Source of the DNA: Gordonia insulae
GTDB taxonomy: Bacteria; Actinomycetota; Actinomycetes; Mycobacteriales; Mycobacteriaceae
Length of the DNA stretch: 64,000 nt
Assembly: GCF_003855095.1 (NCBI RefSeq)
Contig: NZ_CP033972.1
Coordinates: 5,828,001 to 5,892,000, forward strand
Direction: 5' to 3'
How positions within the stretch are numbered: the first letter of the stretch is position 1; each line of letters begins with the position of its first letter. The notes below the pieces were generated by a model. That model did not search any database. It worked only from the letters and a program-made list of their open reading frames with translations, and had not been told where the DNA came from. The position numbers and the translations under genes were made by a program. Shown here piece by piece: positions 28,426-37,721 of this stretch.

Positions 28426-28431
28426 TAGCCT
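28426..28431 (+). promoter_or_regulatory. -10 hexamer for the first LOG-family gene
   Basis: TAGCCT ends 7 nt before ATG 28439; leaderless spacing, only 4 nt after the dapE stop. Confidence 0.5.
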
Positions 28432-28438
28432 GACCGGC

Positions 28439-29242
28439 ATGTCGCCCGACCAGTCAGAATCCCCAGACGTTCCGGAAGCGCCCGATCTCGAGACCTGTTA
28501 CGTCGGTCCCGTGCGGGTCCGGCGTGAACCCGGCGAGTCGTCCAAGACCACCGACCGCCGGCTCCTCGAATGGGTCGACCCCAACGACGCCGACCTCCGC
28601 GCCGAACGCACCATGCGGGATTCGTGGCGGGTGCTGCGCATCCAGTCCGAATTCGTCGCGGGCTTCGACGCGATGAGCGAGGTCGCCGAGGCGGTCACCG
28701 TCTTCGGCTCCGCACGGTTGGTCCCGGGCAGCGCCGACTACGACCTCGCGGTGCGCCTGGGTGCGGCACTGGGTGAGGCCGGGTACGCGGTGATCACCGG
28801 CGGCGGACCCGGTGCCATGGAGGCCGCCAACCGCGGCGCCTGGGATGCCGGTGCGCAGTCCATCGGCCTGAACATCGAGTTGCCGTTCGAACAGCACCTC
28901 AACGAGTGGGTCGATATGGGCATGCACTTCCGCTACTTCTTCGTCCGCAAGACGATGTTCGTGAAATACGCGCAGGCGTTCGTCTGTCTGCCCGGCGGTT
29001 TCGGCACCCTCGACGAGATGTTCGAGGCCCTCACCCTCGTCCAGACCAAGAAGGTGGTCCGGTTCCCGATCGTGCTGATCGGCCGCGACCACTGGACCGG
29101 TCTGATCGACTGGATGCGCGAGGTGCTGCTCGCCAAGGGCATGATCTCGCCCGACGACCTCGAGTTGCTGCACGTGGTCGACGAACCGTCGGAGGCGGTC
29201 GACATCATCGCGGCGGCCGCGGCCGGGCGTGGTGGTCGATGA
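28439..29242 (+). CDS. LOG-family protein (TIGR00730), longer form
   Basis: 267 residues. The lysine-decarboxylase-like Rossmann fold carries VTVFGSARLVPGSADYDLA, ITGGGPGAMEAANRGA and the LOG signature LPGGFGTLDEMFEAL. Related enzymes cleave nucleoside monophosphates, including cytokinin ribotides, to free base and ribose 5-phosphate. An N-terminal extension of about 70 polar residues sets it apart from the next gene. It overlaps that gene by 4 nt, giving two LOG paralogues in tandem. Confidence 0.85.
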   Translation: MSPDQSESPDVPEAPDLETCYVGPVRVRREPGESSKTTDRRLLEWVDPNDADLRAERTMRDSWRVLRIQSEFVAGFDAMSEVAEAVTVFGSARLVPGSADYDLAVRLGAALGEAGYAVITGGGPGAMEAANRGAWDAGAQSIGLNIELPFEQHLNEWVDMGMHFRYFFVRKTMFVKYAQAFVCLPGGFGTLDEMFEALTLVQTKKVVRFPIVLIGRDHWTGLIDWMREVLLAKGMISPDDLELLHVVDEPSEAVDIIAAAAAGRGGR

Positions 29243-29775
29243 GCGCGATCTGTGTCTACTGTGCATCCGGTCCGGTCGATCAGCGATTCCTCGATCTCGC
29301 CGCGGACGTCGGCACCGCGCTCGCGGCCGGCGGCCACACCGTGGTGTCCGGGGGCGGCAACATCTCGATGATGGGCGCCCTCGCGGAGGCGGCTCGGCTG
29401 GCCGGCGGCCCGACGGTCGGCATCATCCCGCGAGCGCTGATGGAACGCGAGGTCGCCGATCTCGGTGCCGACGAGCTGGTCGTCACCGAGACCATGCGCG
29501 AGCGCAAACGACAGATGGACGAGCGCGCCGACGGGTTCATCACCCTGCCCGGCGGCATCGGCACCCTCGAGGAACTGTTCGAGACCTGGACCGCGGGGTT
29601 CCTCGGTATGCATGACAAGCCGGTCGTGCTGCTCGACCCGTTCGGGTTCTACGCGCCACTGTTGGCGTGGCTGCACCAGCTCGTCGGCCAGGGATTCGTC
29701 CGGCAGGGGGCGCTCGACCGGCTCCGCGTGACCGATTCGGTGCCATCTGCGATCCAGCTTGCTACTGCTCGGTAA
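29239..29775 (+). CDS. LOG-family nucleoside 5'-monophosphate phosphoribohydrolase (Rv1205-like)
   Basis: 178 residues, the compact LOG form. ICVYCASGPVDQRFLDLA begins the fold; VVSGGGNISMMGALAEAA and the catalytic signature LPGGIGTLEELFETW (with Arg in MRERKRQM) are intact. The M. tuberculosis counterpart Rv1205 makes cytokinins from nucleotides; the same role is inferred. ATG 29239 overlaps the previous stop. fadD6 follows, as in M. tuberculosis. Confidence 0.88.
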   Translation: MSAICVYCASGPVDQRFLDLAADVGTALAAGGHTVVSGGGNISMMGALAEAARLAGGPTVGIIPRALMEREVADLGADELVVTETMRERKRQMDERADGFITLPGGIGTLEELFETWTAGFLGMHDKPVVLLDPFGFYAPLLAWLHQLVGQGFVRQGALDRLRVTDSVPSAIQLATAR

Positions 29776-29886
29776 GGTAGGGGTGATCTTCGACAGGGGC
29801 GAGCGAAGCGGCGGGACATGTGACGTTCGTCGTCGAGCGTGTTCTCGACACATTCCACGAGCACGAGGGAAGCGGAGTAGCGACTG

Positions 29887-31665
29887 ATGCCGAGCAGTGA
29901 CACCCACAACGCCGTCGGTTTCACCGACCTGATCCGCGGCGTCGTGAAGATGGCGCCGCACGCGCCGAACATGATCAAGCACGCGCCCGGATTGATCCAC
30001 CGCCCGCCGGAGGCGAAGCGCACCATCGGCTCGATCTTCCAGAAGCATGCCGCGTCCCATCCGGATCGGCCGTTCATCCGGTTCGACGGCCGGTCCATCA
30101 CCTACGGTGAGGTCAATCGTCGCGTGAATCGTTACGCCGCCACCCTCGCCGACAACGGTGTGGGCCGTGGCGACGTCGTCGCCATCCTGTCGAAGAACAA
30201 TCCCACCGATCTGATGGTCATGCTCGCGACCGTCAAACTCGGCGCGGTGGCCGGCATGCTGAACTACAACCAACGCGGAAAAGTGATGGCGCACAGCGTG
30301 TCCCTGCTCGACGCGAAGGTGCTCGTGCACGATCCGGACTGTGCCGAGGCGTTCGATTCCATTCCCGCAGACGTCCTCCCGCCGCAGGTCTTCGACTTCG
30401 CCGGGTTCGACTCCGCCGCGCAGGGTCGGACGGAGTCCGATCCGGCCGTCACCGCGACGCTGCCCGCATCGACGAAGGCGTTCTACATCTTCACCTCCGG
30501 CACCACCGGGATGCCCAAGGCCAGCGTGATGAGTCACAACCGGTGGCTGGCCAATCTCTCCGGGATCGGCGGCCTCGCGGTCCGCCTGAAGCACAGCGAC
30601 ACCATGTATGTGCCGTTGCCGCTCTATCACAACAACGCGTTGTCGGTGTCGCTCGGATCGGTGCTGGCCTCGGGCGCGTGCATCGCGATCGGCAGGTCGT
30701 TCTCCGCGTCCAAATTCTGGGACGACGTCATCCTCAACCGCGCGACCGCGTTCTGCTACATCGGCGAGTTGTGCCGCTACCTGCTGGCCCAGGAGGAGAA
30801 GCCCACCGACCGCCGGCATGCCGTCAAGGTGATCATCGGCAACGGGATGCGCCCCGAGATCTGGGATGAGTTCGCGGAACGATTCGGCATCGAGCGGATC
30901 GTCGAGTTCTACGGCGCCAGCGAGTTGAACCTCGCCTTCGTCAACGCGTTCAGCGTCAAGCGGACCGCCGGATTCTGCCCGTTGCCCTACAAGATCGTCG
31001 AATACGACGACCACGGCGAGCCCCGGCGTGACGAGAAGGGTCGACTCACCGAGGTCGGCAAGGGTGGCACCGGGCTGCTGATCGCCGAGATCAGCGAGCG
31101 GGTGCCGTTGGACGGCTACACCGATGCCGACGCCACCGAGAAGAAGGTCATCCGGGACGCGTTCACCGACGGGGACGCCTATTTCAATTCCGGAGACCTG
31201 GTGCGGGATCAGGGATTTGCGCACATCGCCTTCGTCGACCGGCTCGGCGACACCTTCCGCTGGAAGGGCGAGAACGTGGCCACCACGGAGGTCGAATCCG
31301 CACTCGACTCCTTCGACGGCATCGCTCAGTCGGTGGTGTACGGCGTCGAGATCGACAAGGCCGACGGTCGTGCGGGGATGGGCGCGGTGAAACTCCGCGA
31401 CGGCGTCGACCTCGATCCGAAGAAGCTCTCCGAGCACCTCTACGACCACCTGCCGGCGTACGCGGTCCCGCTGTTCGTCCGCGTCGTCGACGACTTCGAG
31501 CAGACCTCGACGTTCAAGAACCGCAAGGTGGAGTTGCGCGACGAGGGCTACGCGAAGACCGGCGACGACGCGGTCTACGTGTTGGCCGGGCGCGACAAGG
31601 GATACGTCGACTTCTACGCCGACTATCCCGACGACGTCGCGAACGCGAAGGCCCCGAAGGGCTGA
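29887..31665 (+). CDS. fadD6: long-chain acyl-CoA synthetase FadD6
   Basis: 592-residue ANL-superfamily enzyme. AMP-binding P-loop TSGTTGMPK at 203-211, then YVPLPLYHNNALSVS, EFYGASELN and the hinge region GDTFRWKGENVATTEVE. The class matches FATP/FadD6-type very-long/long-chain fatty-acid CoA ligases, often membrane-linked, which activate imported fatty acids. TAAGGT about 110 nt upstream and an AGCGGAG-type ribosome site precede ATG 29887. Position between a LOG gene and folP2 supports the name. Confidence 0.88.
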   Translation: MPSSDTHNAVGFTDLIRGVVKMAPHAPNMIKHAPGLIHRPPEAKRTIGSIFQKHAASHPDRPFIRFDGRSITYGEVNRRVNRYAATLADNGVGRGDVVAILSKNNPTDLMVMLATVKLGAVAGMLNYNQRGKVMAHSVSLLDAKVLVHDPDCAEAFDSIPADVLPPQVFDFAGFDSAAQGRTESDPAVTATLPASTKAFYIFTSGTTGMPKASVMSHNRWLANLSGIGGLAVRLKHSDTMYVPLPLYHNNALSVSLGSVLASGACIAIGRSFSASKFWDDVILNRATAFCYIGELCRYLLAQEEKPTDRRHAVKVIIGNGMRPEIWDEFAERFGIERIVEFYGASELNLAFVNAFSVKRTAGFCPLPYKIVEYDDHGEPRRDEKGRLTEVGKGGTGLLIAEISERVPLDGYTDADATEKKVIRDAFTDGDAYFNSGDLVRDQGFAHIAFVDRLGDTFRWKGENVATTEVESALDSFDGIAQSVVYGVEIDKADGRAGMGAVKLRDGVDLDPKKLSEHLYDHLPAYAVPLFVRVVDDFEQTSTFKNRKVELRDEGYAKTGDDAVYVLAGRDKGYVDFYADYPDDVANAKAPKG

Positions 31666-31676
31666 GTCGCCTGGTC

Positions 31677-31696
31677 GAGGAGCCGTATCGCTCCTC
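31677..31696 (+). terminator. hairpin after fadD6
   Basis: GAGGAGC (31677-31683) and GCTCCTC (31690-31696) form a perfect 7-bp stem with a 6-nt loop, 12 nt after the fadD6 stop and just before the folP2 promoter. No T-run. Confidence 0.55.
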
Positions 31697-31700
31697 TCGT

Positions 31701-31706
31701 TACGCT
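31701..31706 (+). promoter_or_regulatory. -10 hexamer for folP2
   Basis: TACGCT ends 6 nt before ATG 31713; leaderless spacing. Confidence 0.55.
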
Positions 31707-31712
31707 GGGTCC

Positions 31713-32576
31713 ATGCTCTCGACGCTGTGCGGCAGACCCGTCGCGACCGACCGCGCACTCGTGATGGCCATCGTCAACCGGACCCCCGACTCGTTCTACG
31801 ACAAGGGTGCGAGTTTCGCCGACACCGCCGCGCAGGCCCGCGTGCAGCAGGTGGTGGCGGAGGGCGCCGACATCATCGACATCGGCGGGGTCAAGGCGGG
31901 TCCGGGTGACGAGGTCGACGCGGCCACCGAGGCCGAGCGGGTGCTCCCGTTGATCTCCTGGATCCGGGACCGGTACCCGGACGTCCTGATCAGTGTGGAC
32001 ACCTGGCGCAGTGAGGTGGCCGAACGTGCCTGCGCGTCGGGCGCCGATCTGATCAACGACACGTGGGCGGGGGCAGACCCCGAACTGGTGAAGGTCGCCG
32101 CCGCCCATCGCGCCGGCATCGTCTGTTCGCACACCGGCGGGGCGACGGTGCGCACCCGTCCGCATCGTGTCGCCTATGCCGATGTGGTCGCCGATGTGGT
32201 CGCCGACGTCACCGCGGCGGCCCGCCGAGCGGCCGAAGCGGGGGTCGCACGTGACTCGATCGTGATCGACCCGACACATGATTTTGGCAAGAACACCCAC
32301 CACGGGCTCGCGTTGTTACGCCAGGTGAACGTTCTTGTTAATACCGGCTGGCCAGTGCTGATGGCGCTCAGCAACAAGGACTTTGTAGGGGAGACTCTGG
32401 GTGTGGATCTCGACGAACGGCTGGAGGGAACCCTCGCCGCGACTGCTCTGAGCGCCGCTGCCGGCGCGCGGATCTTTCGCGTCCACGAGGTCGCCGCCAC
32501 CCGTCGCGTGGTCGACATGGTCGCTGCCATCGCGGGGACACGACCTCCCGCCCGAACAGTCAGGGGACTCGCATGA
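31713..32576 (+). CDS. folP2: FolP2-type dihydropteroate synthase paralogue
   Basis: 287-residue TIM barrel: VMAIVNRTPDSFYDKG near the start, GADIIDIGG, DVLISVDTWRSEVAERA, LINDTWAG and DPTHDFGKNTHH. It resembles Rv1207 (FolP2). Mycobacterial FolP2 proteins are reported to lack dihydropteroate synthase activity, and the linkage to gpgS suggests a role tied to glucosylglycerate or methylglucose polysaccharide, so folate synthesis should not be assumed. The gpgS ATG overlaps its stop. Confidence 0.85.
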   Translation: MLSTLCGRPVATDRALVMAIVNRTPDSFYDKGASFADTAAQARVQQVVAEGADIIDIGGVKAGPGDEVDAATEAERVLPLISWIRDRYPDVLISVDTWRSEVAERACASGADLINDTWAGADPELVKVAAAHRAGIVCSHTGGATVRTRPHRVAYADVVADVVADVTAAARRAAEAGVARDSIVIDPTHDFGKNTHHGLALLRQVNVLVNTGWPVLMALSNKDFVGETLGVDLDERLEGTLAATALSAAAGARIFRVHEVAATRRVVDMVAAIAGTRPPARTVRGLA

Positions 32577-33616
32577 CCGAACAGGTACGTCGGACCCAGG
32601 CCCGTCGCAAGGCGAGCGTGACGAACAACCGGACCAAGACGACCATCTGGCCCACGCCTGCCGACACCCTCGGGGCCAAGCAGCGCTGGTCGGCCACCAA
32701 CACCTGGGAACAGCCGGACTGGACCATCGACGAGCTCGTCGCCGCGAAGAACGGCCGGACGGTGTCCGTGGTGCTGCCGGCACTCAACGAGGAAGAGACC
32801 GTCGCCGACGTGATCGCGACGATCCGCCCGCTGTACGGGACGCTGGTGGACGAACTGATCGTCCTCGACTCCGGCTCCACGGATGCCACCGCAGAGCGCG
32901 CCCGCGCCGCCGGTGCGACCGTCGTCAGCCGTGAGCAGGCCGTGCCCGAACTCGAACCCGTCAAGGGCAAGGGCGAGGTGTTGTGGCGGTCGATCGCGGT
33001 GGCGACCGGTGACATCATCGCCTTCGTCGACTCCGATCTCATCGACCCGGACCCGATGTTCGTGCCGAAGATGCTCGGACCGCTGCTGATCGACCCGCGA
33101 ATCCAGTTGGTGAAGGGCTATTACCGGCGTCCCCTGCGAACCGGTGGGATGCAGGATGCCAACGGTGGGGGACGGGTCACCGAACTCGTCGCCCGTCCGC
33201 TGCTGGCGTCGCAGCGCCCCGATCTGACCGGCGTGCTGCAGCCGCTGGGCGGCGAGTACGCGGGCACCCGCGAGCTGCTCTCGTCGGTCCCGTTCGCACC
33301 CGGCTATGGGGTGGAGATCGGCTTGCTGATCGACACGTTCGATCGCTACGGGCTCGACGGCATCGGACAGGTCAACCTCGGGGTGCGCACACACCGCAAT
33401 CGGCCGCTCATCGAACTGGGGGTGATGAGTCGCCAGATCGTCGGGACGTTGATGCGCCGCTGCGGAATCGAGGACTCCGGCATCGGACTCACCCAGTTCA
33501 CCGCCGAGCCGGACGGATCGTTCACTCCGCACACCACCGAGGTCTATCTGGAGGACCGTCCGCCCATGGACACCATCCGCGTCGACGACACCGGCGACGC
33601 CGAGATCGCGTCCTGA
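32573..33616 (+). CDS. gpgS: glucosyl-3-phosphoglycerate synthase
   Basis: 347-residue GT81 glycosyltransferase. VSVVLPALNEEETVADVI (64-80) begins the GT-A fold, DSGSTD lies near 99-104 and the metal-binding DSD is D153-S-D155 in FVDSDLIDPD. LLIDTFDRYG and GVRTHRNRPL follow. It transfers glucose from NDP-glucose to 3-phosphoglycerate, the first step to glucosylglycerate and methylglucose lipopolysaccharide. Coupled to folP2 by a 4-nt overlap. Confidence 0.92.
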   Translation: MTEQVRRTQARRKASVTNNRTKTTIWPTPADTLGAKQRWSATNTWEQPDWTIDELVAAKNGRTVSVVLPALNEEETVADVIATIRPLYGTLVDELIVLDSGSTDATAERARAAGATVVSREQAVPELEPVKGKGEVLWRSIAVATGDIIAFVDSDLIDPDPMFVPKMLGPLLIDPRIQLVKGYYRRPLRTGGMQDANGGGRVTELVARPLLASQRPDLTGVLQPLGGEYAGTRELLSSVPFAPGYGVEIGLLIDTFDRYGLDGIGQVNLGVRTHRNRPLIELGVMSRQIVGTLMRRCGIEDSGIGLTQFTAEPDGSFTPHTTEVYLEDRPPMDTIRVDDTGDAEIAS

Positions 33617-33620
33617 CCCA

Positions 33621-33647
33621 CCGGGGCTGACGTGGACCCGGCCCCGG
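33621..33647 (+). terminator. possible hairpin after gpgS
   Basis: CCGGGGC (33621-33627) and GCCCCGG (33641-33647) can pair around a 13-nt loop directly after the gpgS stop. No T-run, so moderate support. Confidence 0.4.
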
Positions 33648-33666
33648 ATCTGCCAGTATTGGTCAC

Positions 33667-34014
33667 ATGCAGACGATGCTGCTGTATCTGCTGATCATGG
33701 CCGTGGTGGTGGCCGCCGTCTTCGCCGCCGTCTGGTTCGTGTTCGGCCGGGGCGAAGACCTGCCGCCGCTGGAGAAGGGCACCACCCTCGCGCGCCTGCC
33801 GAGGGCGGGTATCACCGGTGCGGATGTCCGGTCGATCTCGTTCTCGCAGACCCTTCGTGGGTACTCGCAGACCGAAGTCGACTGGGCGCTGGAGAAACTG
33901 GCCCGTGAGCTCGACGAACTGCGGGGCGTCGTGCTCGACCTCCAGGGACGGGAGGCGGCCGACCTGTCGGCCGCCCGCGTCGACCCCCCGGACCAGTCGC
34001 CTGCCGGGCCGTGA
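33667..34014 (+). CDS. membrane-anchored DivIVA-domain protein (Rv1209-like)
   Basis: 115 residues. One N-terminal transmembrane helix (about 5-27) is followed by a short linker and a DivIVA-type motif, ISFSQTLRGYSQTEVDWALEKLARELDELRG (about 58-88), which should form a coiled coil. The same arrangement follows gpgS in M. tuberculosis. Likely tied to cell-pole or division-site organisation; this is inference. The tagA gene that comes next in M. tuberculosis is absent here. Confidence 0.78.
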   Translation: MQTMLLYLLIMAVVVAAVFAAVWFVFGRGEDLPPLEKGTTLARLPRAGITGADVRSISFSQTLRGYSQTEVDWALEKLARELDELRGVVLDLQGREAADLSAARVDPPDQSPAGP

Positions 34015-34147
34015 CACGTCGTGATCACGTGCGCGGCAGCGACGAGTGCTGCAACACGTATCATTGTCGTGGCACCTACAGCATTTCCGACCAATGCTGG
34101 GGTGTCATTCCACACCGTGTGGCGAAAGCTCTGAAAGGAGTTCGAGA

Positions 34148-34315
34148 ATGGCGGCAATGAAGCCACGTACTGGGGACGGCCCCCTCGAAGCGGCCAAGGA
34201 AGGACGTGGAATCGTTGTCCGGATTCCGATCGAAGGCGGTGGACGGCTCGTCGTCGAGCTGACAGCGGACGAGGCGGCGGCATTGGGCGAAGAACTGCGC
34301 GGGGTCACCGGCTGA
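34148..34315 (+). CDS. DUF3117 protein (Rv1211-like)
   Basis: 55 residues, a short highly conserved actinobacterial protein: MKPRTGDGPLEAAKEGRG then IVVRIPIEGGGRLVVELT. AAAGGAG lies 10 nt before ATG 34148. TATCAT at about 34057-34062 is a candidate -10. No function is known to me. Genes on either side match the Rv1209-Rv1212c order. Confidence 0.88.
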   Translation: MAAMKPRTGDGPLEAAKEGRGIVVRIPIEGGGRLVVELTADEAAALGEELRGVTG

Positions 34316-34359
34316 CCCCTGACGGCGCCCCCGCGCATCCCCTGCGCGACGTCGAGGCG

Positions 34360-35205
34360 GTGCTGCGATGCCCGGTCTGCGCCGCCGACCTGGCGGTCGC
34401 CGTGGATGATCGGTCATTGTCCTGCGGCTCATCTCACCGATTCGACATCGCCAGGCAGGGGTACGTCTCTCTGATCGACGGTCGGTCGACACAACATCTC
34501 TCCGACACCGCGCCGATGGTCGCCGCGCGACGTCGGGTACACGATTCGGGCTCCTTCGATGCCGTCGCCGCGGCAGTGGCCGATGCCGCCACCTCGAACT
34601 CACCCGCCGACCGGCCGGCCATGGTGCTCGACGGGGGCTCGGGTACCGGCCACTATCTCGCCGCCACCCTCGAACGTGACCCCGGTTTGCGGGGACTCGG
34701 TCTCGATCTCTCCAAATACTGCGCTCGCGCCACCGCACGGTCACATCCGCGCACGGCGGCCGTCGTCGCCGACATCTGGCGACCGCTGCCCGTGAAGGCG
34801 GAGTCGGTCGGGGTCGTCCTGTCGATCTTCTCGCCGCGCAACGTCGCCGAGTTCGCGCGCATCCTGCACCCCGCCGGTCTCCTGGTGGTGGTGACGCCCG
34901 ATCCGGATCACCTCGCCGAACTCGTCGGACCCATGCGGATGCTCGCCGTCGGGGCAGACAAGGACACGCGACTGCACGCCACGCTCGCCGCGGACTTCGA
35001 GGTCGGCGCCGAGGGCCACATCCGTGACCGCCGTCTGCTCGATGCCGAAGGGGTCGAGGATCTGGTGGCCATGGGGCCCTCGGCCTTTCACCGTACGGCC
35101 GAGGAGATCCGGTCCGATGCGCACGCGCTGACCGCCGAGTCGGATGGCCGGATCGAGGTGTCGGTGTCGGTCGGCGTCACGACCTTCCGTCCTCGCGCGC
35201 GGTGA
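34360..35205 (+). CDS. putative 23S rRNA (guanine-N1) methyltransferase, RlmA/TlrB-like
   Basis: 281 residues. An N-terminal zinc knuckle (C4, C7, C22, H26 in LRCPVCAADL...SCGSSHRFD) precedes a class I SAM-methyltransferase fold with VLDGGSGTGHYLA as motif I and GVVLSIFSPRN in the active-site region. This combination is typical of RlmA(I)/RlmA(II) enzymes that methylate G745 or G748; the exact base cannot be told. GTG 34360 has GAGG upstream. It ends 9 nt from the convergent glgM stop. Confidence 0.8.
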   Translation: MLRCPVCAADLAVAVDDRSLSCGSSHRFDIARQGYVSLIDGRSTQHLSDTAPMVAARRRVHDSGSFDAVAAAVADAATSNSPADRPAMVLDGGSGTGHYLAATLERDPGLRGLGLDLSKYCARATARSHPRTAAVVADIWRPLPVKAESVGVVLSIFSPRNVAEFARILHPAGLLVVVTPDPDHLAELVGPMRMLAVGADKDTRLHATLAADFEVGAEGHIRDRRLLDAEGVEDLVAMGPSAFHRTAEEIRSDAHALTAESDGRIEVSVSVGVTTFRPRAR

Positions 35206-35214
35206 CCGTCCGGG

Positions 35215-36381
35215 TCAGCGCAGGGTGGCGAGGTAGACCTCGAGGGTCTGTTCGGCGATGGACTCCCAGGAGAATTCGGCCTCGGCACGCTCACGGCCTG
35301 CCTTGCCCATCGCCGCGGCCGCCGCAGGATCGCCGACCACCGCGTTGACCGCCTCGGCCAGCCCGGCCTCGAACCCGCGTGGATCGACCGGATCGTAGGG
35401 GACCAGGCGGCCGGTCACGTTGTCGCGGACCACCTCCGGGATGCCCCCGACGGCGGATGCGACCACCGCGGTGTTGCAGGCCATCGCCTCGAGATTGACG
35501 ATGCCGAGCGGCTCATATACCGACGGGCAGAGGAAAACTGTTGCTGCGGTGAGGATTTCACGGATACGAGGCTGAGTCAGCATCTCGCGCACCCAATAGA
35601 CCCCGTCGCGGGATTCGGAGAGCTCGGTGACCGCGGCCTCGATCTCGGCCCCGATCTCGGGGGTGTCCGGCGCACCCGCGCACAGCACGAGTTGGATCTC
35701 CGGTGCGAAGTCGTGGGCGGCGGCGACGAGGTGGGCCACTCCCTTCTGCCGGGTGATCCGCCCGACGAATGCGACGATCGGCCGGTCCGGGTCGAGGCCC
35801 AGGTCGGCCGGCGCCGAACCGGGACCGAAGGGGTCGTCCACGGGATACCAATTCGTGGTGTCGATACCGTTGCGCACCACGTGAACCCGATCGGGATCGA
35901 CACGCGGGTAGGTGTTGCACACATCGGTGCGCATCCCCGAACTGACCGCGATCACGGCGTCGGCGTACTCGACCGCGTTGTGCTCGACCCAGCTCGACAC
36001 CCGATAGCCTCCGCCGAGTTGCTCGGCCTTCCACGGCCGCATCGGTTCGAGCGAGTGCGCGGTCAGCACGTGCGGGACGCCGTACAGCTGGGCGGCGAGG
36101 TGCCCGGCCAGGCCCGTGTACCAGGTATGTGAGTGGACCAGGTCGGCTCCCTCGGCGCCCACCGCCATCCGGAGGTCCGCCGACAAGGTGGTGATCGCCG
36201 CGTTGGCTCCCGCGAGTCCCGGATCGGGTCCGTAGACATGCGCCGTGTCGCGCTCGGCACCCATGCAGTGCACGTCGACGGTGGCGAGGGACCGCAGGTG
36301 CCTGACCAGTTCCATCACGTGGACGCCGGCACCGCCGTACACCTCGGGTGGATACTCCCGTGTCATCATCGCCACCCTCAT
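35215..36381 (-). CDS. glgM: alpha-maltose-1-phosphate synthase GlgM (GT4)
   Basis: 388-residue GT-B glycosyltransferase. REYPPEVYGGAGVHV at the N-terminus, VHSHTWYTGLAGHLA, a nucleotide-sugar site in VAFVGRITRQKGVAHL and the GT4 E-x7-E in YEPLGIVNLEAM. The Rv1212c counterpart makes maltose 1-phosphate from ADP-glucose and glucose 1-phosphate for the GlgE route, rather than acting as classical glycogen synthase. It is divergent from glgC, whose product supplies ADP-glucose. Confidence 0.9.
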   Translation of the reverse strand: MRVAMMTREYPPEVYGGAGVHVMELVRHLRSLATVDVHCMGAERDTAHVYGPDPGLAGANAAITTLSADLRMAVGAEGADLVHSHTWYTGLAGHLAAQLYGVPHVLTAHSLEPMRPWKAEQLGGGYRVSSWVEHNAVEYADAVIAVSSGMRTDVCNTYPRVDPDRVHVVRNGIDTTNWYPVDDPFGPGSAPADLGLDPDRPIVAFVGRITRQKGVAHLVAAAHDFAPEIQLVLCAGAPDTPEIGAEIEAAVTELSESRDGVYWVREMLTQPRIREILTAATVFLCPSVYEPLGIVNLEAMACNTAVVASAVGGIPEVVRDNVTGRLVPYDPVDPRGFEAGLAEAVNAVVGDPAAAAAMGKAGRERAEAEFSWESIAEQTLEVYLATLR

Positions 36382-36388
36382 GCGGTCG

Positions 36389-36394
36389 ACGCTA
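36389..36394 (-). promoter_or_regulatory. -10 hexamer for glgM
   Basis: TAGCGT on the minus strand, 7 nt before ATG 36381; leaderless spacing. Confidence 0.55.
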
Positions 36395-36481
36395 ACGCGA
36401 TCGACGCGGATTCGCCATCGGTGCCGGGAATCCGGTGCCGCCGGAGCGCCGATTCGTATGGCCCCGGCGGTGGATGCCGGT

Positions 36482-36487
36482 TAAGTT
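36482..36487 (+). promoter_or_regulatory. -10 hexamer for glgC
   Basis: TAAGTT ends 7 nt before GTG 36495; leaderless spacing. It faces the glgM promoter about 90 nt away. Confidence 0.55.
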
Positions 36488-36494
36488 GGGGGAT

Positions 36495-37709
36495 GTGAGA
36501 ACACAGCCGCACGTGCTCGGAATGGTCCTCGCAGGCGGCGAGGGGAAAAGGCTCTACCCCTTGACGATGGATCGTGCAAAACCCGCGGTTCCGTTCGGTG
36601 GTTCCTACCGCCTCATCGACTTCGTGCTGTCCAATCTCGTCAACGCCGGGTACGAACGCATCTGTGTGCTCACACAATACAAGTCGCATTCGCTCGACCG
36701 GCACATCTCGCAGACCTGGTTCTCCGCCGGGTTCCATGGCGAGTACATCACCCCGGTGCCGGCCCAGCAGCGACTCGGGCCGCGCTGGTACACCGGCAGC
36801 GCCGACGCCATCTTCCAGTCGATGAACCTGATCACCGACGAGGAACCCGAGTACATCGTCGTCTTCGGCGCTGACAACGTGTACCGGATGGACCCGTCGC
36901 AGATGGTGGAGGCGCACATCGACTCCGGCGCCGACGTCACCGTGGCGGGGATCCGGGTTCCCCGGGCGGAGGCCACCGCGTTCGGCTGCATCGACTCCGA
37001 TTCGTCCGGCCGTATCACCAGATTCCTGGAGAAGCCCAGCGACCCGCCCGGCACCCCCGACGATCCCGACGCGACGTTCGCGTCGATGGGCAACTACGTC
37101 TTCACCACCAAGGCGCTCGTCGACGCGATCCGGTCCGACGCCGCCGACCCCGACTCCGACCACGACATGGGTGGCGACATCATCCCCGGATTCGTGAGCC
37201 GCGACCGCGCGTTCGTCTACGACTTCAAGGACAACGAGGTTCCCGGAGCCACCGAGCGGGACAAGGGCTACTGGCGCGATGTCGGCACCCTGGATGCCTT
37301 CTACGACGCGCACATGGACCTGGTGTCGGTGCACCCGGTCTTCAACCTCTACAACCGTCGCTGGCCGATCCGCGGTGAGACGGTCAACCTGCCGCCCGCC
37401 AAATTCGTCCAGGGCGGTACCGCCCAGGATTCCGTCGTGGGCGCCGGCAGCATCATCTCGGCGGGCACCGTCAGCGACTCGGTGCTGTCGGCGAACGTGC
37501 TGATCGAGGACGGCGCCATCGTCGAGGGCAGTGTGCTGATGCCCGGTGTCCGGGTCGGCAAGGGTGCAGTGGTGCGCCATGCCATCCTCGACAAGAACGT
37601 GCACATCGGCGAGGGCGTCCAACTGGGTGTGGACCCCGAGGCCGATCGCGAACGCTTCTCCATCAGCGGCGGGGGAGTCGTCACCGTCGGCAAGGGCATC
37701 CGGGTCTGA
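36495..37709 (+). CDS. glgC: glucose-1-phosphate adenylyltransferase
   Basis: 404 residues from GTG 36495. The nucleotidyltransferase motif is [26 protein letters not shown] (about 11-36), with [11 protein letters not shown] and a C-terminal beta-helix built of hexapeptides ([17 protein letters not shown]). It makes ADP-glucose, the donor for GlgM. The in-frame upstream extension to 36435 is ruled out by the leaderless promoter and by Arg-rich content. Confidence 0.93.
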   Translation: MRTQPHVLGMVLAGGEGKRLYPLTMDRAKPAVPFGGSYRLIDFVLSNLVNAGYERICVLTQYKSHSLDRHISQTWFSAGFHGEYITPVPAQQRLGPRWYTGSADAIFQSMNLITDEEPEYIVVFGADNVYRMDPSQMVEAHIDSGADVTVAGIRVPRAEATAFGCIDSDSSGRITRFLEKPSDPPGTPDDPDATFASMGNYVFTTKALVDAIRSDAADPDSDHDMGGDIIPGFVSRDRAFVYDFKDNEVPGATERDKGYWRDVGTLDAFYDAHMDLVSVHPVFNLYNRRWPIRGETVNLPPAKFVQGGTAQDSVVGAGSIISAGTVSDSVLSANVLIEDGAIVEGSVLMPGVRVGKGAVVRHAILDKNVHIGEGVQLGVDPEADRERFSISGGGVVTVGKGIRV

Positions 37710-37721
37710 CTCGGGTGGGCG

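Noticed and set aside
28933..31758. A 941-codon minus-strand frame opposite LOG and fadD6 genes
   Set aside because: Antisense shadow of fadD6; no recognisable domain.
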